Origin: Meconema thalassinum
Lineage: Eukaryota; Arthropoda; Insecta; Orthoptera; Tettigoniidae
Direction: 5' to 3'
Assembly (NCBI GenBank): GCA_946902985.2
Contig: OX336391.1
Location: 148,379,545 to 148,443,544 of the forward strand
Length of the DNA stretch: 64,000 nucleotides
A program made the translations under genes and the position numbers. The notes below the pieces were generated by a model. That model was not told the DNA's origin and did no database searches. It saw only the letters and a list, made by a program, of their open reading frames with translations. Of the stretch, positions 23,934-32,160 are shown one piece after another (the stretch's first letter is position 1; each line of letters starts with the position of its first letter).

Positions 23934-23947
23934 AGTTTACTAGCACA

Positions 23948-24164
23948 GCCCCTTCTGTCACAGCGAGTTTTTATGCATTTCTATACTGCTTGCATATTCT
24001 CAACTTTGGTGAATTGCGTGAATATTTAACACAAAGAGGTCGATTAAGATCTGATAGTACCAATGCAGGTTAAGGATAACTCGTCTCATACTCATTCGAT
24101 ATTAGCTTCAAAAGCATCGACAAAATTTACAAGAAATGATTAACTAGACTATTAATCATTTAGG
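23948..24164. other. Flank of the R2-like element
   Basis: No feature was recognised. It is not 28S rDNA-like, which matters for the target site of the R2-like element that follows. Confidence 0.4.
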
Positions 24165-24343
24165 GTAGGCAGGACTCTTCAGCCGTAGTGAAGGCAACCT
24201 GCCTAGGGGATGAAAACCCCGAAATCAAACTCATTGCAGCAGCGTCTGCCCCGCAGCGGGCGGCTGCTAACGACGTCTGATCCCCATGTTAGGGGCGGTC
24301 GAAATCATATCCTGGCCGTAGGTATAAAAGGCACACCATCATC

Positions 24344-24914
24344 ATGAAGAGAAGAAATAAGAAAAGTGGAACTAAAAGGCCGCTACCCGAGGAGCGTCGG
24401 GGCACCCTTGGAGCCATCGCTGGGGGTGACAGCATAGAAGCCGGTGGTGATCAGGAGCTGACTAGGCGGGCCCTGATCGGGGAACACCCCGAACATGTTA
24501 CAGCCGATGTTGATAGTAGCATCCTAACAGCATCCAACGCTACACCTGCTCCTAGTGTTTCTTCTGATACCCAGGAGACCACAAGAGCGGGCAAACCGAG
24601 AAAGCGCATGAAATGGACAAATGAAATGATTATGTACATCATGCGTTCATATTATCAGATAACGAATATGGAAACTGACACTACTGCATATAGACAGAAG
24701 TTGCACACTGAATTTTGCCAGAAATTCCCTGATATTACTGTTACAGAACAGAGAATAGCAGATCAGCGCCGTGCTATGGTTTTGAAGAAACTTATCCCAG
24801 AGCATCAACTCAGGCTGCTAATGGTTGACGTACTGCCGACAATACTCATAACTCTGTAGACGAATCCATAGACCAGGAGAGTACACGTCTGGTCAATGAA
24901 CAAAGGCACGCTGA
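24344..24914 (+). pseudogene. R2-like ORF, N-terminal part (interrupted)
   Basis: The first ATG at 24,344 begins a basic leader (MKRRNKKSGTKRPLP), followed by a Ser/Thr-rich segment. A Myb-like DNA-binding region follows (KWTNEMIMYIMRSYY to TEQRIADQRRAMV, about residues 85-150), as found ahead of the RT in restriction-like-endonuclease LINEs. The frame stops at 24,859, but the neighbouring frame remains open to the Polinton junction (STRLVNEQRHAE). So there is one frameshift near 24,825, before the insertion at 24,914. The role would be target DNA recognition. Confidence 0.75.
24909..24914. other. Polinton target-site duplication, left copy
   Basis: CGCTGA directly precedes the left inverted repeat. 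The right copy at 42,545-42,550 is CACTGA, one mismatch. Six bases is the known duplication length for Polintons. Confidence 0.8.
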
Positions 24915-25015
24915 AGTAGTGTGATTTGCTACACTTTGAATATTGCATCATCATGACCAGAAATTGCGTAATCCTGATGACGTCATGGGTCCTTAGAGCG
25001 AGCACGTGGTCCAGG
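24915..25015 (+). repeat. Left terminal inverted repeat of Polinton
   Basis: The repeat begins AGTAGTGTGATTTGCTACAC and pairs with 42,444-42,544 with one mismatch in 101 bases (G at 24,997 against A). It holds a TGACGTCA palindrome at 24,978-24,985 and a CACGTG palindrome at 25,003-25,008. At about 100 bp it is short for Polintons, whose repeats are usually several hundred bases. Confidence 0.95.
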
Positions 25016-25771
25016 TGGGATCAGGTGATTGGTTAATGGCTAGGATGACCACCACGCCTTGTGTTCGCATGGAGAGGACAGCAGAGGTCAGTTGTGTATC
25101 ATGGTTATTAATTATTGATTGATTATTGAATTATATTTAGGTAATTGTTCAAGGAAGTGGAGAGAGTCTTGGGTGTCATAACTTTTGAATGAGAGTGTAC
25201 GGCGAGGCGGTCGACATAGCTGGCTTGCTACCAGACATGTGGCGTGCATCTGTTCCGTTTTTTTTTTTTTGCTCGCGCCGTGTGGGCGAGGCGTGAGACC
25301 AGCCCGTTCTCTCCGCACATGTGACGCATGGTTGTTAAAGTTTTTTGCTCGCGCTTGCTAAATAAGTAAAGTGACGTTGTAAAGCCAGACTCTGTTTAAG
25401 TACAGCATATATCACCAGAGCGTGGGAGTGAACTTGTGTTACTCGTTGTCGCTATGTTATGTCTGTTTAATTTAAATGATGTTAACATTTTTTGTGTTCC
25501 GGCTTGCTTCATGGTCTCAATCTGGTTACAGTGTTTTATATGTCATGTATATCTTCAAGTGTGTGAAATGAATCTTGATCTGTTTGTTTTTAGATTCCTA
25601 GACGTCATTATTCAAGTGTGTAATTTTTAATGCGTGAACGAAATTGGATGTCGGTTCCCAGAGCTTCATGTGAAATGTTTTAAAGAGCTTTTTTGGCGCT
25701 CTAACTTCTTAATATATATGTAAGAGGAGATTGCTATGGAGCAGTAGTTAGGTATCATTATCTGCAACAAC
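25016..25771. promoter_or_regulatory. Left subterminal region of Polinton, no clear gene
   Basis: No convincing gene lies between the inverted repeat and the plus-strand ORF at 25,772. A hydrophobic 64-codon frame at 25,436-25,630 has no family resemblance. The stretch probably holds the promoter and leader of the plus-strand gene; a TATATATG lies at 25,713. This is inference only. Confidence 0.3.
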
Positions 25772-26224
25772 ATGAGTCTGTGCGAGGGGTTAATTGAAAA
25801 GTTAATGAAATTGCGAGACATTATGTTGTTGACGGAAAGTGCCCTGAAACAAGGGTTACATTTTATCGTCAGTGCGACGAAAATGGAGGAGGAGGTGTGG
25901 TACAACACTCTGACAGCTAGCGAAAAGGAGCTTTTTAGCTGTGAAATATTCGAGCTGTTGAGAGATCAGTGCCACTGCCGTGAGATGATTTTCAACGGGG
26001 TGACAGCACACAATGTCAATATTATTATTGACAAACTGAGAACCATCGGCTTGATGACTTTCAACTCGTTTGATCCTTCATTAGCGGAAGAGGTTATGGC
26101 TGTGTTTGATCGGTCACTAGAGGAAGAGGATGTGGAAGAAGTGGAAGAAGAACATCGAGTGGAAGAAGAACATCGAGTGGAAGAGGATGAAGAGGATGAA
26201 GAAGAAGAAGAAGAAGAAGAAGAA

Positions 26225-26303
<79 letters not shown>

Positions 26304-26320
26304 TTCAAATTTTAAATTAA
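25772..26320 (+). CDS. Unknown 182-aa protein with long acidic tail (Polinton left-end gene)
   Basis: The only plus-strand protein gene in the Polinton, starting at ATG 25,772. I do not recognise it. Residues 1-115 look helical and globular (MSLCEGLIEKLMKLRDIM, LTASEKELFSCEIFELLRDQ, NIIIDKLRTIGLMTF). Residues 116-178 are almost entirely Glu then Asp; the Asp run is encoded by a (GAT)n microsatellite at 26,225-26,303 and must vary in length between copies. The frame is intact. The small helical domain next to a viral-type terminus could be a host-interaction or early regulatory protein, and the tail could mimic DNA or bind histones or basic proteins. Both are guesses. Confidence 0.65.
26225..26303. 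repeat. (GAT)n microsatellite within coding region
   Basis: About 26 perfect GAT triplets encode poly-Asp in the 182-aa ORF. They also create spurious poly-Met and poly-Ile readings in other frames. Confidence 0.95.
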
Positions 26321-26681
26321 ATGGACGGTGGACAGTGGTTGTTTTTTAAAATTGTGCAGTGTAAATTTATTTTAAAAAATATATTTATTTGATCATTTGC
26401 GGTTTACATTAATTATATAATATGAAATAGTGAAAAATGATCTGATCTTCGTTCTTAAAGTGGTAAGTAGATCTTTTTCCAACAAGCTGCAGAGAATTGA
26501 AGATGCTGTGTTGTTTGCAGAGTTGAAATATGCTGGTCTTGTGCACGGGTAAGTACAATCATTCTTTTCTTTCTTGCGTGTGTTGGTTTTAGTGAGCTGA
26601 AAAATATATAGAGACTCATTAATAATAATAATAATAATAATAATATTTTTGCGTGGAATAAAAAAACTTACACTGTTGTAA
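26321..26681. other. Convergent intergenic region of Polinton
   Basis: This is the space between the plus-strand acidic gene and the 3' end of the integrase locus on minus, so both transcripts end here. It contains an (AAT)n run at about 26,620-26,645. No gene is supported. Confidence 0.5.
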
Positions 26682-27599
26682 TTAGAAGATATTTTTGTTG
26701 GGGATCCAAGAGTTGTGAGTTGAATCGAATCCAAGCCAAGATACGAAGGCTCGGGTTCCTTTTCTACGTAATACTTTGTCGACTAAGTAAATATTAGGAT
26801 GTTTTGTTCGTTGCAACTCTGCTTCATAAAACGCTCCAAATATAGGCAAATTTTTATTATCTTTTAAAAGATATGTTCATGGATTAGTATTTTGAACTTT
26901 ATAAATTGTAAATAATTCCGTTGTCCAATTAGCTTCGTATCCTTTAGTGAAGTGTTTCTTGATTTTTGATATTCTTACAATGTCACCGATTTTATATTTT
27001 GGTTTTCTTAAAGTTTCATTATATTGTGTTGGCAAGCTGGGTGGATTGTTTCTTTTTACATCAATAGGTTTCATGCCGATGCTGCGATGTATTTTGTGAT
27101 TATACTTTACTAATAACTCAGGCAAAATATGTATCCATCGGTAAGAACCTCGTGTTGTGAATTCTTTCCACATCGATTCCTTAAGAGTTCGATTAAATCT
27201 TTCTACCACGCTCGCTTTAATGGAGCTCCCAGTGGAATAATGCTTTAGATTTTGTTTCTGAGACCATGTTTTGAATTCACTGTTATAAAATTCCGTTCCT
27301 CGATCTGTGTGAAAATAATTGGGCAATCTTTTACTTTGAGAATAAACAAATTTTAAGCTTTTTACAATCTCACTTCCTTTTTTGGTTTTAAGAGGAATTG
27401 CCCATGCATATTTCGAGTAAACGTCAATAATGGTTAATAAATATTTAAATCCATTATTCCATTTTGCAAGTTTGGACATGTCCACAAGGTCAGCTTCATG
27501 GAGGTCATCGATTCCTTTGCTAATAACACGTCGTCTTTTAAACTTTTTTCTAAGCGGTGCGTGAAGTTCTTTTGCAATTTCTCGTCTGATTTCGTTCAT
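26682..27599 (-). pseudogene. Polinton integrase (retroviral-type, DDE) with C-terminal chromodomain, nonsense-interrupted
   Basis: The integrase would insert the element and make the 6-bp duplication. The start is ATG 27,599. The N-terminal helix region (RREIAKELHAPLRKKF) is followed by the catalytic core. Candidate catalytic residues are D37 (EADLVDM), D99 (HTDRGTEF) and E133 (VVERFNRTLK), 34 residues apart for the last pair. The DNA-binding C-terminal region (KYKIGDIVRISKIKKHF) follows. An in-frame TGA at 26,877-26,879 ends the ORF at 240 residues. The same frame then continues for 64 codons to TAA at 26,682-26,684 and carries a chromodomain-like segment (VDKVLRRKGTRAFVSWLGF). The catalytic core is whole; targeting by the chromodomain would be lost unless the stop is suppressed or an artefact. 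Confidence 0.92.
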
Positions 27600-27660
27600 A
27601 GTTATTTTCCAAACAATGTTTTATAACATACTGTGCATTGTTTTACAAACGTTTGAATTT

Positions 27661-28552
27661 TTATTCAATATATCCTGCATTTCTTAGTTCTTCTTCAATT
27701 GCAAAGATTTCGCTGTCGAGTCCTGTGTGACCTGCAGCTTTCGCTGCAATTAATTTTTTAAGTCTTGATACCAATTTGTTTGGTTCATTCCAGTGAACGA
27801 ATTCAATATTGTTTCAGCCTTCAAATTTCCAAATGGCTTGTGGCGTGATGTGTTTTTTTTAACCATATCCAGTATGCATCGTAGTATTTGCTTCTTCTTC
27901 ATTTTCATCTGCTGTTTTTATAATTCTATCTATGTCTTCAGTGAGAAGGGGTTCAATTATATGTCTATACTTATAAGATTGCGTCCCTCTTGGAGCTGCA
28001 TTGCTTGTATAATTTCTTTTGTGCACGTTTGAAACATTTAATAATTTCAAATATGAACTTAAATCACTCCTATCTATTAGAGTGGGGTCTGGTACTTTCC
28101 TTTGAATCAATTCAAGTAGACCTTCTGTAATAGGAAATTTTCCACTTTTTATCAAAGAAAACTCGTTCACGTCCCAAGTATTGTTTATCATTTCTTATCG
28201 TTATACCATATGTTCTATCCACGTTTTGTTTAATGAACGGATCAAAGTAGCGGTTAAGTAGTGAAATTATTTTGATGCTATCTCCATCTTCTTCGTCTGA
28301 AGTAGCAGTTGATTCAGAATCGTCATATTTTCCTTTTCTTTTTAGATTTTCTTTATTTTGAGTTGACGTATTAGCAATAGCTACAAGTTGATTTAATGAA
28401 CTTGTTACTGGTTTAAAGTTAGTCTCTATATCTAATTCTTTACGTCTAACATCATTTTGAAGTGAAAGATACTTGTCTTTAGCATCTTTTTTTAAGCGAG
28501 AAAGTTTATCCTTTACTCGACTTTCAGCTTTAATCTTCGAGCTCTTTTCCAT
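27661..28552 (-). pseudogene. DUF8207-like Polinton protein, frameshifted
   Basis: The start is ATG 28,552. The N-terminus is a basic coiled coil (KVKDKLSRLKKDAKDKY-like, residues 10-40). A spacer with an acidic SESTATSDEEDGDS stretch follows. The core of a family I recall as DUF8207, common in arthropod Polintons next to the integrase, comes next (GLLELIQRKVPD and, at the end, EFVHWNEPNKLVSRLKKLI). Reading shifts frame between about 28,120 and 28,190, and two in-frame stops lie at 27,859-27,861 and 27,814-27,816. The natural end is TAA at 27,661-27,663. Function is unknown. The gene sits 24 bases from the fibre-like gene and 61 from the integrase, in the same direction, suggesting co-expression. 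Confidence 0.7.
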
Positions 28553-28576
28553 GACTAAACGGAAATTGTGGTTGTT

Positions 28577-30214
28577 TTACTTATTTATAGTATATTCAAA
28601 ATCGATTTGAAGAGGAAGATCATCAGTTTTATGTTTTTTAGGGTCTCTAAGTCGAAACTGAATTTCATCTTGCTCTTCAACAACAATATCACTGCCAGCC
28701 AGTTCAATCTCTTGACGTATATTTAAAATTGCATACACAATTGGAGATCTTGGTGAAACAAAAATTGGTTTTAATATGCCTTTGTAGGGAAGTTGGTACT
28801 GTATGTTATGATTATGAAGCGTGTATACTGGTGAATGGATTGATGGTGTGTTGGAGAATTTCAGAATAAATTTCGATAAGTTCTTTTTCTTTACTTCATC
28901 TTTTAATATACCATATTCTTCTTTGTATGCAGTAAAACTTTCGAGTGGTTCTTTGTTAACCAATTGCTCAATTTTTTCTAGTTCAGTTTTTAACTTGTTA
29001 TATTCTTCTTTGGATTCAGCAGCATAACTTTCAAGATCTTCTTTTTTAACAATATTGAGATTGTTCACAACACCCTCAATACGAGTTTGTAAATTGCTTA
29101 AAATTTCTTTTAGTTGATTAACTTCAGTTCGTGAAGCAGCATAGTGTTCTACAAACCGTTTATTTGTCACATCTTGGTCGTTAACAGGAAACTCAACATT
29201 TGTTTGTTTTCGATGTTGTAGATTGTTTACAGTTTGTTTCAATTGATCAAATTCATGTCGGGAAGCGGCATATTGTTCAACAAACGTCTTATTTGCAACA
29301 TCGTTATCGTATATGGGATTGTTTACGTGAGTAATTCGTTTACTCATCATATTTAAAGTTCCACCATCGTCTACGTTTAAAAAGTTTTGTTTATTAAATT
29401 TAGTGATTAAGTCTTCTAGATCTTTTCGAGAGGCAGCAAAGTTTTCTAAGTAATATTTGTTTATTGCATCTAACGAATCGATTGGTTGAGATATGTTTGT
29501 TATTCTTCTATTTAACATATCTACAGTTTCATCATCTCTGTTTATATTCAAAAAAGATTTTTTAATTTCATCGAGTTCATTTGTTACATGAGTTTTAAGA
29601 AAAGAATACGTTACCGCATCTTGATTTTGAATTGGATCTTTAACATTTCTTATTCTTTTGTTACCCAAGTCGAGAGTATCTTGATCATACGGAAAGTGAT
29701 CTTCTGAAAATTCTCGCACTAAACCATGAATGAATTCTACTCGTTGTAACACTTCGGTTATTCGGGTCTCAAGATATTTTTTTATATTCGATGTATGTTG
29801 CTGCATTGCAATAAGGTTTACTGCATCATTTGCAGATGATGGTAAAGCTAAGCCCGCGAGACGTTTGTTTTGAAAGTCAAGTTCTTTTTTCTCTATTTTA
29901 CAAATTGAAAAAATTAAACTTTTAAGGTCGTTAAAGTTTCGTTGTATGTCTTCTTTAGACTCGATTTTATTTAGCTCATTTAATAACTTCAGTACATAAC
30001 CTTTGTTGCACGCATCTTCAACATGTATTGGCGTTCCAATATTTTTTAACCCTTTGCCGTTAATACTTAGATGTCCGTCGCTTGTTGTTGTTGTTGTTGT
30101 TAGTTGATTTCCATATTGCAGTAGCTTATCATCAACATATGATTTAGTTGCAATATCATGTCGTGAAGTTGGTCGTCCGATAGACACACTATTGGTTTTG
30201 TTAAACGATGTCAT
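28577..30214 (-). CDS. Fibre-like protein with tail-fibre-type repeats (545 aa)
   Basis: An intact ORF from ATG 30,214 (an upstream GTG at 30,232 is in frame but less likely). It consists of about seven degenerate repeats of roughly 30 residues around a core of hydrophobic-x-Asn-Lys-Arg-Ile-x-Asn followed by Pro and Asp-Ala-x-Asn-Lys. Examples are LDLGNKRIRNVKDPIQNQDA (181-200), VDMLNRRITNISQPIDSLDA (231-250) and LNMMSKRITHVNNP (287-300). Spacers are coiled-coil-like, including 365-445. The last 100 residues are beta-rich, without repeats, and may be a head domain. This repeat pattern is the one seen in trimeric tail fibres of phages. I infer a trimeric attachment fibre or other virion appendage; no sequence match was tested. 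It lies between the ATPase and DUF8207-like genes. Confidence 0.75.
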   Translation of the reverse strand: MTSFNKTNSVSIGRPTSRHDIATKSYVDDKLLQYGNQLTTTTTTSDGHLSINGKGLKNIGTPIHVEDACNKGYVLKLLNELNKIESKEDIQRNFNDLKSLIFSICKIEKKELDFQNKRLAGLALPSSANDAVNLIAMQQHTSNIKKYLETRITEVLQRVEFIHGLVREFSEDHFPYDQDTLDLGNKRIRNVKDPIQNQDAVTYSFLKTHVTNELDEIKKSFLNINRDDETVDMLNRRITNISQPIDSLDAINKYYLENFAASRKDLEDLITKFNKQNFLNVDDGGTLNMMSKRITHVNNPIYDNDVANKTFVEQYAASRHEFDQLKQTVNNLQHRKQTNVEFPVNDQDVTNKRFVEHYAASRTEVNQLKEILSNLQTRIEGVVNNLNIVKKEDLESYAAESKEEYNKLKTELEKIEQLVNKEPLESFTAYKEEYGILKDEVKKKNLSKFILKFSNTPSIHSPVYTLHNHNIQYQLPYKGILKPIFVSPRSPIVYAILNIRQEIELAGSDIVVEEQDEIQFRLRDPKKHKTDDLPLQIDFEYTINK

Positions 30215-30280
30215 AGTTAAGTTGTTAACCACGCAAAAGCTATAACACGAATGGGCATTTAGCTCTTTTTGAAGTCATAT

Positions 30281-30977
30281 TTATAACTGAAAATAAACAT
30301 CAAATCCATTGCGATATCGACCATTTTGTAAATCGCTATCTTTATCGATAACCAAAAAGCCAAACTTAGAGTTTTGCCAACAATACGAACAAATATCAAA
30401 GAACTGATCATAGCTCATATCTGTATTTACATGATCGTTATATACGTGACGCAAGTTTGTTCCGTCTTGTTTAAAAAGAATTAAAAATTAGCGTTATCTC
30501 TAATTAGATGTTTAGGTATACAAGAATATGTTTGACAAAGATAAAATACGTCAACGTCGTGATGACGACCTCTACTGAAATAATCTTTCATGTGTTGTTG
30601 TTTATTGCTGGCTACATCATCAAAAACAAATATAGAGTTTTTTCTAGCCATTTCTGGAGGCATAACTTCATCATTATCGAAAAAACAACACTTTTTATTT
30701 CTTTTATGGAGTCCAAAACCTTTTTTAATTCAACATATTTACTTTGAGCAAGTGATTTAGAATAAATATAAACGTTTTCAAAACGAACTCCATTTTTATG
30801 ACACAATAAATTTAGCATTACGTTCGTTTTGCCACAGTTCGATGGACCGCAAATGATACATCGAATAGTGTTCGGTAGTAAAACACCATGCTTTCTGTTT
30901 TCACTTTTACTCTGGTTTTCAGCATTAGTAAATGAAATTACTGGTAGAGTGTTTGACTGCTTAACAAACTTCAGCAT
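30281..30977 (-). pseudogene. Packaging ATPase (FtsK/HerA, A32-like), frameshifted
   Basis: The ATPase pumps the genome into the capsid. The likely start is ATG 30,977; an upstream GTG at 31,010 is in frame. Walker A is CGPSNCGKTNVM (about residues 55-62 of the ORF from the ATG). Walker B is SIFVFDDV, and the sensor and arginine region is FSRGRHHDVDVFYLCQTYSC. The C-terminal part (HVYNDHVNTDMSYDQFF) runs to TAA at 30,281-30,283. Two frame changes occur, at an A6 run (30,680-30,685) and an A5 run (30,483-30,487) of the plus strand. Each is explained by one missing base, so the locus length otherwise fits the usual 230 residues. Confidence 0.9.
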
Positions 30978-31026
30978 GTCTACGTTTACGTCTGAGAATG
31001 CACACTGCACAAAAAATCACATCACA

Positions 31027-31648
31027 TCAACATATATTGCTTCCACACGTATCATAACTTGTATTATATGGAATAATAGTAGGATTTTCAGGATTTAAAT
31101 CAACGTTGCCGACGTAAAACCCTCTTAAATATGGACAATATGGCGCCCATTTTTCATGATCATTTAAAGGATTATCGTTTTCCCTCCAATTTTCAATTTC
31201 AATCTTACAGAATATACATTTCACCTTATCACCATGACCAGTATAAAAAAAATCCTGCTGATGCTAAACAAAATTCGTTTGGACAGGGAAGAGGCCAATT
31301 TTGAAAAGTTTTAAGTCTTTCATATTCAGATTTCAATTCTATGCTAGGAGAAATATTGTTTACGTAAGGGCAAGAAAAAGCCCATTTCTTATGCTCTTCA
31401 AACGGATCATCATCTTCTTCCCAATAACTAAGTTGCAGATTACAGAAAGCACACCTAACCATATCCTTATATCCATAATAGTAAAATCCTGCAGCTGCTA
31501 ACCATGCAGTGTTCGTAAAACTATCTGAAGACCAGGTCTTAAATGTTTTTAGCCGATCTCTTTCAGATTTTAAATTCATTTCTTTTTGACTCAATATCAT
31601 TTGCATTAACTGTTTTTTGGAATACTTTACACAATTAAAATACTTCAT
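31027..31648 (-). pseudogene. Two-BIR inhibitor-of-apoptosis-like protein, frameshifted in BIR2
   Basis: The start is ATG 31,648. BIR1 spans about residues 29-95 with the zinc ligands C66, C69, H86 and C93 (VRCAFCNLQLSYW, EEHKKWAFSCPYV). BIR2 begins YERLKTFQNWP (about 109) and then leaves frame at an A8 run at 31,245-31,252. The following frame (31,027-31,224) carries the rest of BIR2 with the same C-x2-C, H, C pattern (CIFCKIEIENW, DHEKWAPYCPYL). A tail without a RING finger follows. In the IAP family, BIR domains bind caspases and their antagonists. Here it would be an accessory anti-apoptotic function, which is inference. Neighbours are the ATPase (50 bases away) and the tRNA gene. Confidence 0.85.
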
Positions 31649-31752
31649 GATGCTGCTTTACTTCACAAAGAAAATATGTTCACCACACGAAGCTAAATGC
31701 GAACTGAGATGAATCAACAAAACACGTTGGCTAATATGCATGATTTGCATGT

Positions 31753-31839
31753 GTTGGGTTGGCCGAGCGGTCTAAGGCGTTAGACTTAAGATCTAATTTT
31801 CAGAAATTGAAAGCGAGGGTTCGAATCCCTCACCTGACA
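31753..31839 (+). tRNA. tRNA-Leu (anticodon UAA)
   Basis: A full cloverleaf can be drawn. Acceptor GTTGGGT pairs with ACCTGAC (two G-T pairs); the D arm is GCC/GGC; the anticodon stem TTAGA/TCTAA carries the loop CTTAAGA with anticodon TAA. A long class II variable arm of about 17 bases is present, and T arm GAGGG/CCCTC with loop TTCGAAT. Box A (TGGCCGAGCGG) and box B (GGTTCGAATCC) are consensus. A TTTT terminator lies at 31,852-31,855. It is on the opposite strand to the neighbouring genes. TTTGCATGT (31,744-31,752) just before it and TTTACATGT (31,857-31,865) after an AT-rich tail could be a target duplication, so retroposition of a host tRNA transcript into the Polinton is possible. No genomic CCA is present. 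Confidence 0.9.
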
Positions 31840-31865
31840 ATATTATTATTATTTTATTTACATGT

Positions 31866-32160
31866 AGAGTGAGGAGGTAATTGATCATTAATAAGAACTT
31901 TATTATGAAATGGTACAAAAGACCTTTTCTTCTTTATTCATTTAGAATTACAATTAATACAATTTTATTTCTCTTGAAGTAATCTCATTCTTTTTTTTAG
32001 TTGTCCAGATGAGTGTGGGTGTGTTGAGATGATCTTCTTCTTTTAGTTGTCCAGATGATTATTTTCTGTAGACAAAAATATATATACTGTGTTAAAAAGC
32101 AAACTAAAACAAATATATGTATAGCTGTCAACGACACTAGTACATTTAATTAATCACCTT
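31866..32160. other. AT-rich intergenic region of Polinton
   Basis: Two near-copies of TTCTTTTAGTTGTCCAGATGA-like sequence (about 31,990-32,010 and 32,036-32,056) are the only structure seen. No gene is supported. Confidence 0.4.

Noticed and set aside
23948..24164. 28S rDNA flank for the R2-like element
   Set aside because: The sequence has none of the highly conserved 28S stretches.
25772..26120. A death-effector or Bcl-2-like domain in the 182-aa protein
   Set aside because: The helical pattern near LRTIGLMTF is suggestive but there are not enough conserved positions to support either fold by eye.
26117..26315. Poly-Met and poly-Ile frames overlapping the acidic gene
   Set aside because: They are other-frame readings of the (GAT)n microsatellite.
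26877..26879. TGA as a selenocysteine codon or programmed readthrough in the integrase
   Set aside because: No SECIS-like hairpin was identified and other genes of the copy also carry TAA stops, so ordinary decay or sequencing error is simpler.
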